Of a stretch of DNA of 40,380 bases, positions 1 through 9,757 are shown piece by piece. The position numbers and the translations under genes were made by a program. Position 1 is the stretch's first letter. Each line of letters starts with the position of its first letter. The notes below the pieces were generated by a model. That model ran no database searches and had not been told where the DNA came from. It saw only the letters and a program-made list of their open reading frames with translations. Source of the stretch: Bacteroidota bacterium. Its GTDB lineage: Bacteria; Bacteroidota; Ignavibacteria; Tepidaquicellales; Tepidaquicellaceae. The stretch is taken from the NCBI GenBank assembly GCA_018266875.1, contig JAFDZR010000007.1, positions 1 through 40,380 on the forward strand. Direction: 5' to 3'.

Positions 1-96
1 TGTTTTAGTGTTTTAGTGTATTTGTGTCTTAGTGTCTTAGTGTCTTAGTGTCGTAGTGTCTTAGTGTCTTATTGTCTTATTGTCTTAGTCTCTTAG
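1..96. repeat. 8-bp short tandem repeat, about 12 units
   Basis: Twelve consecutive 8-bp units with consensus tgtcttag fill the first 96 bases. The central units are nearly perfect. Those at the left edge (tgttttag, tgtatttg) and right edge (tctcttag) are diverged. The array probably continues to the left of the window. It lies about 115 bp upstream of the P-type ATPase start and encodes no convincing protein. There are no spacers, so it is not CRISPR. It may be a slipped-strand or interspersed intergenic repeat. Confidence 0.9.
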
Positions 97-211
97 TGGT
101 GTTCAATAAAAGTTGCGGGAAAAAATTAATTAAATAAGACATATTCCGATATATTCTTTAAAATCAAAAATTGATAACTTATGCACATTACTATCATTGC
201 ATTAAACAATA

Positions 212-2638
212 TTGAATTTCGAAGGATTAAATTCCGAAGAAGTAAGAGAACGTGTTTCTTCGGGTCAGGTAAACACTTACGACAAGCATAAATCAAAGAC
301 GATAAAAGAAATATTCATTGAGAATATTTTCTCTGTTTTCAATTTTGTCATCTTATCCATAATCATATTTGTTCTTTATTTTTATTTTACATCAGGCGAT
401 TTCCGTCTGATACTCGACAGTATAGGCATATTGATTATAGCGGTACTTAATACTTTTATTGCCATTTATCAGGAGATCAAAGCAAAGCGCGCTCTGGATA
501 AGGTCAAACTTCTCCTGAAGAAGGAAGTGATTGTTTTAAGAAACGGAGTTGAAACTCCGGTCGATCCTTCAGACGTGGTTAGGGATGACGTTATTAAGAT
601 CCGAAGGGGAGATCAGATAATTGTTGACGGAGAAGTGCTTTTTTCAAATCATCTTGAAATTGACGAGTCCCTTCTTACGGGAGAATCAAACCCGATTCAC
701 AAAAAAGAAAAAGATGAAGTATTGTCAGGGAGTTTTTGTCTTTCAGGGAATGGATTTTATAAAGCCCGGAAAGTTGGCAGTGAAAGTTTCGCAGCAGGAA
801 TTACATCACAGGCGAAGAAATATAAATTTGTTCTGACTCCGCTTCAGAGGAAAATCGACATGATAGTCAAGATTCTCTTCGGGATAGCTCTTGCTCTTGT
901 AATACTGGAGATATCCATGAACAAGGGTGGATTTAATGTTGACTTTGTTAGAAAGATCTCTACGATACTTATTTCACTTGTTCCCCAGGGTCTGGTACTT
1001 ATGGCTTCAGTAACTTTTGCGATTGGAGTTTACAGGATCAGCAAACTCGGAGCGATAATTCAGAAGCTCAATGCCATAGAATCTTTCTCAAATGTTCAGG
1101 TAGTCTGTATGGATAAAACCGGGACGCTGACGCAGAATAAACTCAGTGTGAGAGACATTTATAAGGTAAATGGAAACTACGGCAAAGAGGAAATCAGAGG
1201 TCTGATCGGCGCATATGCCGGAATGACAAGCGATAAGAATGCAACCATTGAGGCAATTGGTGTCTATCCCGTTACTCAAAACATTGAAAGGAAGGATGAG
1301 CTGCCTTTCAGTTCGGAAAGAAAGTTCAGCATGGTTAAAGCTGTAATGGAAGGTGAGGAAATCTGTTTTGTCCTGGGAGCTTATGATATTCTCGTAAACA
1401 GACTGTCGCCTCTACATAAGGCAGAGACAGAAAAAGTATTTTTCTCTGAAAGCATTTCAAATTACAGAAATTTACTTTTTGGAAAAGCAGTTACGGAAAT
1501 AACTTTTGAAAATTTAAAAGAGGACAATAACAGTTTTGAAATTGAACCGTTCTGTATCATTTCGGTCACTGATAAGATCAGGGAAGATGTCTTTGATGCA
1601 ATAAAGCTGTTTGAGAAAAACGACATAAGCATAAAGATACTTTCAGGGGATTCCGCTAAAGCGATACAGGAAGTATCCAATGAGATAGGATGGAAAATAA
1701 ATGACAGTGATCTGATCTCCGGCGATGAACTCGGAGAACTTAATGACAAGGATTTTTTAGAGACAGTTAAGGAAAAGGTGATTTTTGCAAGACTCAAACC
1801 CGAGCATAAATTAAGAATTATCAGGTCTCTCAGAAAAGATAAGATCTATACTGCAATGATAGGGGACGGAGTTAATGATCTGCCTGCGATAAAGGAAGCC
1901 GATCTTGGTGTTGCAATGGAAGAGGGGAGCAGCATAACAAAGGACATAGCGGATATCGTACTTCTGAAAAATAAATTTTCACTCATGCCCGCTATATTTG
2001 ACGAAGGTAATAAAATAGTCAACACTGTAAAGGCGGTCGGTAAACTTTTTATAACCAAAAATTTTTTTGTAATTTATATATCGCTTCTATCACTGTTTTT
2101 TCTTCTTGATTTTCCGCTGACACCGAGAAGAGTTTCGCTCATTAATATTTTCGGGATCGGGCTTCCTGCATTCATTATTACACTGAGGAATAACAATGTC
2201 GAAAAGACGAAGAATTTTCTTGCTGATGTAATTTCATTCGTGGTGCTTTCAGCGCTTGTAATAGTAGCAGCGGGTTATTCCGGTATATATTTTGCGCAGA
2301 AAAACTATAATGTATCGGAGAGGGATCTGCAGATGATAATGCTGACGATAATCATTATTACAAATATTGCAAATTATTTCGCAATTGTCCTGAAGAAAGA
2401 CGATGAAAGTAAGCTTGTTTACCTCGGATACGGACTGGTTATATTATTCCTGTATCTTTTTCTCGCGGCATCTTCCTTTCAAAGCGGGATAATTCATCTT
2501 GTAAAAAGATTTTATGAGATCGATTATATAAATCCTGTCCTTTGGCCGCTCATTTTGACAATAAGTCTGATCTCTTCACTTATCATATTTTATCTTCAGA
2601 AATTAAGAGAGAAAGTTTTTAAAAATATTCTGAATTAA
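212..2638 (+). CDS. CtpE-type cation-transporting P-type ATPase
   Basis: Integral-membrane ATP-driven cation pump of 808 residues. Visible motifs are TGES (residues 156-159, actuator domain), the phosphorylation motif DKTGTLT with Asp301, and GDGVND (551-556, hinge). Hydrophobic segments flank the actuator, precede Asp301, and form a cluster in the last 180 residues. The segment before the phosphorylation site reads LVPQGLVLMASVTFAIGVYR. This matches the CtpE family (MxPEGLVLMTS...) rather than MgtA, heavy-metal or SERCA-type pumps. Mycobacterial CtpE has been linked to calcium uptake, so Ca2+ is the best substrate guess, not shown here. The start is TTG: an in-frame TAA lies at 203-205, and the next in-frame Met falls far inside the conserved domain. 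No Shine-Dalgarno is visible. The symporter gene begins 9 bp after the stop, so co-transcription is likely. Confidence 0.92.
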   Translation: MNFEGLNSEEVRERVSSGQVNTYDKHKSKTIKEIFIENIFSVFNFVILSIIIFVLYFYFTSGDFRLILDSIGILIIAVLNTFIAIYQEIKAKRALDKVKLLLKKEVIVLRNGVETPVDPSDVVRDDVIKIRRGDQIIVDGEVLFSNHLEIDESLLTGESNPIHKKEKDEVLSGSFCLSGNGFYKARKVGSESFAAGITSQAKKYKFVLTPLQRKIDMIVKILFGIALALVILEISMNKGGFNVDFVRKISTILISLVPQGLVLMASVTFAIGVYRISKLGAIIQKLNAIESFSNVQVVCMDKTGTLTQNKLSVRDIYKVNGNYGKEEIRGLIGAYAGMTSDKNATIEAIGVYPVTQNIERKDELPFSSERKFSMVKAVMEGEEICFVLGAYDILVNRLSPLHKAETEKVFFSESISNYRNLLFGKAVTEITFENLKEDNNSFEIEPFCIISVTDKIREDVFDAIKLFEKNDISIKILSGDSAKAIQEVSNEIGWKINDSDLISGDELGELNDKDFLETVKEKVIFARLKPEHKLRIIRSLRKDKIYTAMIGDGVNDLPAIKEADLGVAMEEGSSITKDIADIVLLKNKFSLMPAIFDEGNKIVNTVKAVGKLFITKNFFVIYISLLSLFFLLDFPLTPRRVSLINIFGIGLPAFIITLRNNNVEKTKNFLADVISFVVLSALVIVAAGYSGIYFAQKNYNVSERDLQMIMLTIIIITNIANYFAIVLKKDDESKLVYLGYGLVILFLYLFLAASSFQSGIIHLVKRFYEIDYINPVLWPLILTISLISSLIIFYLQKLREKVFKNILN

Positions 2639-2647
2639 AACCTAATT

Positions 2648-4144
2648 ATGAAATTTAAAATAAAACTTCATACGCAGATCATCATAGGTCTTTTGCTTGG
2701 CGCGGTGTTCGGGTCAATATTCCATGTAAATCAGAATAAGCTTGTTTATATATCAGCGGGGAATGAGATTGTCTCAGAGGACTGGAGTGAGGTCAGTTTT
2801 ATAAGAAAAGATTCTGTGATAAATACTTTTGATTCAAAGGCGCAGATCAGCATTATCAAGATCTTTAAAAGCATCAGAGACAAAAAAGAATCGGATGACC
2901 TGAAAATCAGCATAGCATATCCTGACGGAAGAAAAGAAATGATTGAGAATGTAACGGCAGTCAGCAAAGTCAGCTCAATCGGAGTAATGCTGAAACCAAT
3001 CGGGGATATTTTTATTAGACTGCTGACAATGATTGCTGTTCCTCTTGTTCTGTCCTCGCTGATCGTCGGAGCGGCATCTCTTTCGGATCTCAAGCATATA
3101 GCAAAAATAGGGGGGAAGACAATCGGATTTTATGCAATGACAGCCGTAATGGCGATTACAATCGGACTGTTCTTTGCAAACGTAATACATCCCGGAAAAT
3201 TCATGCCTGAGGAAAACAGAAAAAGATTAATGGAAACATTTCAGGAAGATGCCCAGAGCAAAATTGAAGAAAACATTGATCTTGATATAGTTGATTTCAT
3301 AGTAAATATTGTTCCGAAAAATCCTTTCAGGGCAATTGCAGACGGTAATTTTCTTCAGATAGTTTTCTTCTCGATCCTGACCGGAATTTTCCTTTCTCAG
3401 ATAAATTCGGAAACAGCAAAAACCTTACTGGGCTTTTTTGACGGCATATCAACAACTATGATACTGATAGTCGAAAAGATAATGGTGATAGCTCCTTATG
3501 CAGTGTTTACGCTTATCTCCGCCACCGTAGCGGAGTTCGGCTTCAATATACTTCAGACCTTGCTGCTGTACTCTCTTACTGTCGTAATCGGCTTAGCGGT
3601 GCTGACATTTGTTGAATATCCGCTGCTGCTGAAATTGTTTACTAAAATGAGCGTTTTCAAATTTTTCAAGTCACAGGAGCAGGTAATTGCAGTTGCATTC
3701 TCAACAAGTTCATCGGCAGCCACTCTTCCGGTGACAATGGATATTTGTGAAAAAAAACTCGGAGTGCCGAACAGGATTGCAAGTTTTGTACTTCCGCTCG
3801 GGACTACTATCAACATGGACGGAACAGCTCTTTATCAGGCGGTAGCTGCTATGTTCATTGCCCAGGTTTACGGATTTGATCTTAACTTGACTCAGCAGAT
3901 AACTATTGTTCTTACAGCGGCACTTGCAGCAATCGGCACAGCTCCGGTTCCCGGAATCGGTCTGATAATGCTAATTATTGTACTGAGGTCGGTCGGAGTT
4001 CCGACTGAAGGCATAGCGCTGATCATCGGCGTAGACAGACTGCTCGATATGTGCAGAACCGTTCCGAATGTTATAGCGGATTCCCTGGCATGCGTGGTAA
4101 TAGCCAGCAGTGAAAATGAACTTGGCGAGTTAAATGTTGATTAA
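2648..4144 (+). CDS. Dicarboxylate/acidic amino acid:cation symporter (DAACS/SDF family)
   Basis: Inner-membrane secondary transporter of 498 residues in the GltP/GltPh/DctA family. The signature elements are in order: the serine-rich hairpin STSSSAATLP (about 352-361), NMDGT (389-393) and the last-helix motif DRLLDMCRTVPNVIADS (463-479). By alignment with archaeal GltPh, Asp467, Arg470, Asn474 and Asp478 match its substrate and sodium residues. The Arg supports an acidic substrate such as glutamate, aspartate or a C4-dicarboxylate. The usual Gly before the last Asp is Ala477. Unusually, about 80 mostly hydrophilic residues (roughly 30-110) separate the first membrane segment from the next; typical members have only a short loop there. 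The ATG start is 9 bp behind the ATPase stop. Confidence 0.93.
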   Translation: MKFKIKLHTQIIIGLLLGAVFGSIFHVNQNKLVYISAGNEIVSEDWSEVSFIRKDSVINTFDSKAQISIIKIFKSIRDKKESDDLKISIAYPDGRKEMIENVTAVSKVSSIGVMLKPIGDIFIRLLTMIAVPLVLSSLIVGAASLSDLKHIAKIGGKTIGFYAMTAVMAITIGLFFANVIHPGKFMPEENRKRLMETFQEDAQSKIEENIDLDIVDFIVNIVPKNPFRAIADGNFLQIVFFSILTGIFLSQINSETAKTLLGFFDGISTTMILIVEKIMVIAPYAVFTLISATVAEFGFNILQTLLLYSLTVVIGLAVLTFVEYPLLLKLFTKMSVFKFFKSQEQVIAVAFSTSSSAATLPVTMDICEKKLGVPNRIASFVLPLGTTINMDGTALYQAVAAMFIAQVYGFDLNLTQQITIVLTAALAAIGTAPVPGIGLIMLIIVLRSVGVPTEGIALIIGVDRLLDMCRTVPNVIADSLACVVIASSENELGELNVD

Positions 4145-4222
4145 TACAGTTTAATTGAATTTTTACTTATTCAGATATGTTAAGCTTGAGTAATTTAATT
4201 AAAATAAAATCATACCTAAAAT

Positions 4223-4831
4223 ATGTTAAAATTCATTTTCGCTTTATTTGTCCTTTTAAATTTCAACCTTTATGCAGGTTGTTCGGATTCAACTGAAATA
4301 AAAAATATTAATTCAAAAACAGAAAATACAAAATTGAATTCAAATTCAAATGCTAACATTGAAAATATTACCGTCACGGATATGGATGGTAAGACAGTGA
4401 AGCTTTCAGACTACAGGGGAAAAGTACTTTTGATTGTAAATGTTGCATCACAGTGCGGCTTCACTCCGCAGTATGAAGGTCTTGAGGCAATTTACGGTAA
4501 ATATAAAAACAGGGGCTTTGAGATCCTTGCATTTCCCAGTAATGATTTCGGCGGTCAGGAACCGGGAAGTAATGAAGAAATCAGGACTTTCTGCGAAACA
4601 AAATACAATGTTACTTTCCCGTTGTTTCAGAAAATTCCCGTACTTGGTGAAAATAAGAATGCACTGTATAAAGTGCTAACTGAAAACTCAGACCCTTCAG
4701 GCGATATTGGCTGGAATTTTGAGAAATTCATAATTGATAAGAATGGTAACATAGCCGGAAGATTTAAAAGCAAAGTCAAGCCCGAATCCGAAGAGATAAC
4801 AGGTCTGATTGAAAGGGAGCTCGAAAAGTAA
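4223..4831 (+). CDS. Exported thioredoxin-type (cysteine) glutathione peroxidase
   Basis: Peroxidase of 202 residues that reduces hydroperoxides. The catalytic set is present: NVASQCGF with peroxidatic Cys78 in place of selenocysteine, FGGQEP with Gln112, and WNFEKF with Trp164/Asn165. Cys124, in the TFCETKYNVTFP segment, lies where the resolving cysteine of thioredoxin-dependent plant and insect GPx enzymes sits. The middle cysteine of many homologues (FPCNQF) is Ser here (FPSNDF). This pattern favours thioredoxin over glutathione as reductant. The N-terminus is a signal peptide ending LYAGC at Cys20. That is an imperfect lipobox, so a lipoprotein is possible. A low-complexity Asn/Ser/Lys linker (about 25-50) follows, so the enzyme probably works in the periplasm or outer envelope. 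An intrinsic terminator follows 16 bp after the stop. Confidence 0.93.
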   Translation: MLKFIFALFVLLNFNLYAGCSDSTEIKNINSKTENTKLNSNSNANIENITVTDMDGKTVKLSDYRGKVLLIVNVASQCGFTPQYEGLEAIYGKYKNRGFEILAFPSNDFGGQEPGSNEEIRTFCETKYNVTFPLFQKIPVLGENKNALYKVLTENSDPSGDIGWNFEKFIIDKNGNIAGRFKSKVKPESEEITGLIERELEK

Positions 4832-4846
4832 ATTAATTAGATATAT

Positions 4847-4882
4847 AAAAAAAGCGAAGGCGTCTGCCTTCGCTTTTTTTTT
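4847..4882. terminator. Bidirectional intrinsic terminator
   Basis: A perfect 8-bp GC-rich stem (gcgaaggc at 4854-4861 with gccttcgc at 4866-4873) has a 4-nt loop. It is flanked by an A-run on the left and a T-run on the right, so it works as an intrinsic terminator on both strands. It separates the convergent peroxidase (plus) and C25 protein (minus) genes. Confidence 0.93.
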
Positions 4883-4898
4883 GTGCCTTTAAATATTG

Positions 4899-7800
4899 TT
4901 ATCTTAGAACTGCAAGTTTCTGAATCTGGGTTTCCTTTTGGGAATTTCCGTCAATTATGATCTTATAAAGATAGGTTCCGTTTGCTACAAAATCTCCGTC
5001 CTGATCTTTTCCGTCCCACGGAATCTGATTGAATCCGATTGAGACAGGGTATTCAAGCTCCTTGATAAGTCTGCCTGAAATTGTATAGATCCTGATCTTG
5101 AGTCTGTCAGGAGCAGTAAGACCACCGATATTGAACATAAAACTTGTTTCAGTTTTCATTGGATTCGGATAATTATAGACATCTTCCACTATCATCTGAT
5201 CACTCAGTATGACATCATAGAATACCGAATCAGTTACACCGTTATTGCTGTAAACAACTGAAAGTCTGTTGATCCCGGTTTTAAGTTCAGGATAGAACAT
5301 CGAAGAACCCGCCTGTGCAGAGCTGACGTTATCTTTTTCTGCGGTTCTGCCGGTCTTGCTTGGATTTCCTTTCTTAAAGTTTGGAACCGGATAGCCATTC
5401 AGTTTCATTAATAAAGATGAAGAATCAGTCCTGAAAGTATTATCATTCTCAGCGCTTTCAATTTCTACTTTGATCTCAGGATTCTGTCTCACATAATCTC
5501 CGTTGTTAAGTATTGCTCCGTCGCTGTAAACTTTTAAAGCGACCGGACTGTAGTGGAAAAGATTTTTTAATTCTATATAAGCATTGTTGTTGAAAGTATA
5601 GAATTCATTATTAGATGTGATAGGTTTAACTGACATGAAAATTCCAATACTGTCCCTGAATTTAGGAATCGTGATCTTCTTCTCGTATTTTCTGTATTCA
5701 CCGACATTGATCGGGAGATTTACAGTATCGCTTAAAAATATCATGGCCGGGTTTACAGAGTTTCTGTAAAAGTTGATAATGAATCCGGGCAGATCGCTGA
5801 ATCCTGGATTATAGCAGTTAGCCTGAACTTTAAGACCGCTTCCCGCTTTATAGTCTGAATTTACAAAAACTGAATTTACATCCCATACAGGTTCAGAAGG
5901 CGGAGTGTAAACTACTTTTATGGAATTTATAATACTCGAATTAGTACCTGTAAGAGTATCTATTGAAATTTTAGCAACCAAATTAAGATTCGGATAAGTG
6001 ACTGCGCTTACGGAACTCAGATCTGTAAAACTGCTGGTTGAAACGTTTGACATGAGTAGAACCTGAGTATTGTTAGGCGTAATTCCATATACATCAAAGA
6101 GTATCGGACTGCCGGGATATAAAGTCTGTTCCCACGAAAAATTTCCCCAGCTTTGAGCGGGACCTACTATATTATTTGCTGAACCGACGGAATATTTGAA
6201 ATTGGCATTGACTGTGCTTGAGGCTTCTGACCAGTGATCACAGTCGAAACAGGTTATAAATGATCTGCAGCACGGGTCGAACATTTCAGAAACCTGTGAA
6301 TGACTTGCGCCTCTGTAACCAATAAGACTCCATGAATGGAAATATCCTATATATCCGATAGAGTCACAATAGATACTTCCGAATTCTCTTAATTTCGATT
6401 TTGCTGATGCGGAAAGTAATTGTCCTCCGGGAACGTAAGCCGCACTGAGAAGCATGAGATACTGTGTGCTGTCAAATGTATTTAAATAATTTACCAGAGA
6501 ATCTGATGATGTCCCGGAATTCATTTTCAATACTTTATAATCAAGAATTGTTCCGTTCAGCTTTTTTACTTTAAGTAAATTCAATCCGGTGTTGATACCT
6601 GCGTCAATGTATATATTCTTGTTTCCAACACTGAAATAAGATGCTTCTTCACCGTTGCTTCCGTAAGATCTGACATACAAAGTGCTGGTATAATCACTCA
6701 GCTGAAGTCCGTTATTCTTATACTGCAGAGAGTTAAAATCCGAACGGGAATACTGAGTGTTATATAATTTTAACCATTCAATATTATTCGTATTGTAAAC
6801 GTACTTTTCACCGCTAATGCCGATATCCTTTCCGGACTTGTAAATAAAATTCTGAGTAGAAGACCAGCCTGTGCTGTCACCGTTTATTACGCTGTTCGTT
6901 CTCCAGTAATAGATCCTGTCGGATATCATTACGGGAAGATTTGTCTTAAAAGAAGTTGAAGCACCCGTAATGCTGCTGTTTGCAAAAGTTTTTATTAAAG
7001 GCGAATTAAAGTTTAAGGATGTATCCATCTGAAGTATTACCTTCACAGTATTCTGCGAAGTTTTTACGAGAGGATTGAGGCACGTAAACTCAACGCTGTC
7101 AGCTATCCACACTATCGAATTCGTAACCGGTTTTAATGGGACAAATGAAATGTTCTTAACAGGTATTGAAACATTTAGAATATTATTGTTTTTGTTTTCA
7201 TTTGGATTCCAGTTGTTCGGATCAAGGTTTACAAGCATGTTGTAAATACCTGATGAATCAACTTTAAAAGTATAAGAAACTGAATCCTGATTTTTGATAT
7301 TTCTTCTTATGGTATCCTTTGTATAATACACCTGATTGTCTTTGTAAAGCTGAAAGCGTATTTTGAGCGAATCGGAGTTTAATCCGTAATTTTTCGGATA
7401 AGCGGTGAATGTAACATTTTCTCCGACTCCGGGAAAACTGCTTGACAATTTATAGTCTGCAGAAGTAATGGAATAATCAGGATTCCTCGGAAGATTTAGT
7501 TTAGCCGCAGGGTCCCCGATAAGTGAATAGCAGTTTAATGTATGTCTGATACTGAAAGAGAGGGAGTCTCTGCTCATTTGTTTGTTGGCATATTTTGTAA
7601 GATCGCCTATTCTCCTTGTGGAATCATTTTTCATTGAACTTTGAATGTAAGACCCGAAATCATTTCCGTATTGTGAATAGCTCCAGCCTGTTGTTCCGAT
7701 AAATCCAATAGCTCCTTTGTCTCTTAGGTATACAAACCTTTCTCCGAATCCCCTGAAATCCGGTTTAGAATTCTCACCGGTGAAACATGTAAGACTTAAT

Positions 7801-9755
7801 ACCATAGGAAGCTGATTACCGTTTGTCAAAGTATTGGGATCTGTCATTGCAATTTCCCAGTCATGGCTTCCGGCATGACCTCTGAAGTTGACAAAAAGCG
7901 CTCCTCGGCTGATGTCATTCTTGACTGAATCTTTTATATTATAAGTAATATTACCTGGAACATCCGTTCTGAATATTCTGTGAGGAATTCCGTTTATCGG
8001 CGGAATGTCAATATAAACTCCGATATCATTATTCGATTTGGTTATATGACTGTTCTGCTCTGAAGTTGTTCCGCCGCCGGTAATAAAAATAAAATCCTTT
8101 GACCATTTTGCGGCAGTTTGATTTTCATATGCAATGATCTTATCAACCATATCCTGAGCTTCAGTAGGGTAATATGCAGGCAGTCTGCCTACAGAGATCA
8201 TCGGATAATAACAGAATGTTCCTATGTTCAGATTTGTGAAATAGCCGTCTGAAGGCGGATAGCCGTAAACAGGAATATAATTATTACTGTATGCGGATGA
8301 TGAAAGATATTTTTTAGGATCAAGCGATCCTCTTCCGAACAGGCAGACATATCCGACTTTAGGACTCTGCCAGTTGTCATAAACATATTTTACAAAACTC
8401 CTGACCGCAGCAGGATCTTCAATACCGAAATTAAAAATATCATACAAGTCCTCAACTTCAGCTTTGAATGATCTGAAATTGTCTTTGGTCTGTCTGTATG
8501 CTCTGAGCTGTTCCGCCTGCGCATCAAAGAGCTTATTGTAAATTATCAGATAATCAGCGCCGTTTGAGGTTGATACCAGATTCGGAACCTGCTTCTGTTT
8601 TATTCGGAAAGGTTTTTTGGTAATGTTATTGTTTACTATCTGAAAATTACCGTTGCTTTTTCCGGAAAATTTTAATGTATCAGCCGAACTGGTATTTCCG
8701 GTTATTCTTCTGTAATTTACAACATCATAAATATTAACAGGATTGGAAGAATTATAGCCTTTGAAACTGAATTTCCTGGTGGTTGTATCTGCAGAGGCGG
8801 AAAGGTCAGTTGAAACTGTTGAATTTTCAAATGTAAAGCTTCTGGGATATTGAATCTTAAATTTGTCAAAATATACTCCGCCTGAAGTTCCGGGAGCAGG
8901 GATATATTTGATTGATACTGTATTGTTTCCCGGTACAAGCAGTGAACTGGAAAAAGTCACTGTGCTGTCAAATCTCAGGAAATCATTTTTAGCAATTGTA
9001 ACAATCAGATTTCCGTTTACTTTGATCTCAAGATTGTGTTCGTTTAAAACTGAAGTGTTTCTTACTCTTGGATATGCAAATACATAGATAGAAGCTGTTG
9101 ACGGTACAGGGCTCAGATACGGTAAGGTAAATGTTTCCGAAAGAGTCTGATTGTCATTCAGTGTAGCCCAGTACCAGCCTTCTCCCTGAAATTTCTCGGT
9201 GCTTAAAAATCTGTAATCACTTGCGCTGATATTTTCTCCCTGAGAGTAAAAATAGTTTTTATCAAAAATTTTTATATCCGTAAATGAAGGACTCGAGTAA
9301 TTTGCAACTACGGGAAAGTTAAAATCGGAATATCTCGTTCCCAGCGCTCCGCCCCAGTCGATCCAGTAAACATTGGTATCTGAATAATCATTGTAATATT
9401 CATCTGTAGTGTAGAATATATTATTGTTCGCATCATAAGTATTCACGATGCCGCCGTAATTTCTCTTTCCGTAAAAATCAAAATAATCATTCGCGTCAAA
9501 CGAACCGTCCTGCTCTCCGGAAAAATAAATCGGCAGCTGAACACCTTTGTTGTAAAGCTTTACAGTTCTAGGATCAAGACCCGCAGTGTTTATCCCTGCA
9601 TTTGTAAAATCATTCCTGTCGATCCTGTAAATGCCATCGTCAGCAATATATAATTTCAGATATGTTTTATTGGGTGTAATCCAGTTATAATTTTGGGACA
9701 GCAGTGAGCCTGCAAGAATAAACTGAAATATACAGATAAAAAATATTTTTTTCAT
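4899..9755 (-). CDS. C25 (gingipain-family) peptidase, PorU2-like T9SS protein, copy 1
   Basis: Secreted protein of 1618 residues. Order of parts: signal peptide (about 1-20); N-terminal beta-rich region; peptidase C25 domain (about 396-745) with His627 in the RGHAGSHDW motif and Cys657 in LSLTCFTG, matching the catalytic His and Cys of gingipains and PorU; CARDB-like beta domain (about 755-865); ILEI/FAM3-like domain (about 1025-1150); a cysteine cluster DPCCR..C..CDHW (about 1160-1175); a second beta domain (about 1285-1405); and a C-terminal sorting domain from YNYPNPM (about 1526) through the FlgD-like W-D-G-K-D-x-D-G-D-xVANGTYLYK motif. The family includes the PorU sortase, which removes sorting domains and anchors type IX cargo. 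At about 1600 residues this matches the longer PorU2-type proteins of Ignavibacteria rather than classical PorU (about 1150). It could instead be an ordinary secreted cysteine peptidase. Copy 2 lies 39 bp upstream on the same strand. Confidence 0.88.
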   Translation of the reverse strand: MKKIFFICIFQFILAGSLLSQNYNWITPNKTYLKLYIADDGIYRIDRNDFTNAGINTAGLDPRTVKLYNKGVQLPIYFSGEQDGSFDANDYFDFYGKRNYGGIVNTYDANNNIFYTTDEYYNDYSDTNVYWIDWGGALGTRYSDFNFPVVANYSSPSFTDIKIFDKNYFYSQGENISASDYRFLSTEKFQGEGWYWATLNDNQTLSETFTLPYLSPVPSTASIYVFAYPRVRNTSVLNEHNLEIKVNGNLIVTIAKNDFLRFDSTVTFSSSLLVPGNNTVSIKYIPAPGTSGGVYFDKFKIQYPRSFTFENSTVSTDLSASADTTTRKFSFKGYNSSNPVNIYDVVNYRRITGNTSSADTLKFSGKSNGNFQIVNNNITKKPFRIKQKQVPNLVSTSNGADYLIIYNKLFDAQAEQLRAYRQTKDNFRSFKAEVEDLYDIFNFGIEDPAAVRSFVKYVYDNWQSPKVGYVCLFGRGSLDPKKYLSSSAYSNNYIPVYGYPPSDGYFTNLNIGTFCYYPMISVGRLPAYYPTEAQDMVDKIIAYENQTAAKWSKDFIFITGGGTTSEQNSHITKSNNDIGVYIDIPPINGIPHRIFRTDVPGNITYNIKDSVKNDISRGALFVNFRGHAGSHDWEIAMTDPNTLTNGNQLPMVLSLTCFTGENSKPDFRGFGERFVYLRDKGAIGFIGTTGWSYSQYGNDFGSYIQSSMKNDSTRRIGDLTKYANKQMSRDSLSFSIRHTLNCYSLIGDPAAKLNLPRNPDYSITSADYKLSSSFPGVGENVTFTAYPKNYGLNSDSLKIRFQLYKDNQVYYTKDTIRRNIKNQDSVSYTFKVDSSGIYNMLVNLDPNNWNPNENKNNNILNVSIPVKNISFVPLKPVTNSIVWIADSVEFTCLNPLVKTSQNTVKVILQMDTSLNFNSPLIKTFANSSITGASTSFKTNLPVMISDRIYYWRTNSVINGDSTGWSSTQNFIYKSGKDIGISGEKYVYNTNNIEWLKLYNTQYSRSDFNSLQYKNNGLQLSDYTSTLYVRSYGSNGEEASYFSVGNKNIYIDAGINTGLNLLKVKKLNGTILDYKVLKMNSGTSSDSLVNYLNTFDSTQYLMLLSAAYVPGGQLLSASAKSKLREFGSIYCDSIGYIGYFHSWSLIGYRGASHSQVSEMFDPCCRSFITCFDCDHWSEASSTVNANFKYSVGSANNIVGPAQSWGNFSWEQTLYPGSPILFDVYGITPNNTQVLLMSNVSTSSFTDLSSVSAVTYPNLNLVAKISIDTLTGTNSSIINSIKVVYTPPSEPVWDVNSVFVNSDYKAGSGLKVQANCYNPGFSDLPGFIINFYRNSVNPAMIFLSDTVNLPINVGEYRKYEKKITIPKFRDSIGIFMSVKPITSNNEFYTFNNNAYIELKNLFHYSPVALKVYSDGAILNNGDYVRQNPEIKVEIESAENDNTFRTDSSSLLMKLNGYPVPNFKKGNPSKTGRTAEKDNVSSAQAGSSMFYPELKTGINRLSVVYSNNGVTDSVFYDVILSDQMIVEDVYNYPNPMKTETSFMFNIGGLTAPDRLKIRIYTISGRLIKELEYPVSIGFNQIPWDGKDQDGDFVANGTYLYKIIIDGNSQKETQIQKLAVLR

Positions 9756-9757
9756 AA

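Noticed and set aside
1-96. CRISPR array
   Set aside because: The units are 8 bp and directly adjacent, with no unique spacers, and no cas gene is in the window.
212-2638. MgtA-type magnesium pump or heavy-metal P1B pump
   Set aside because: There is no CPx motif or metal-binding N-terminal domain, and the segment before the phosphorylation site reads LVPQGLVLMAS as in CtpE rather than the MgtA pattern.
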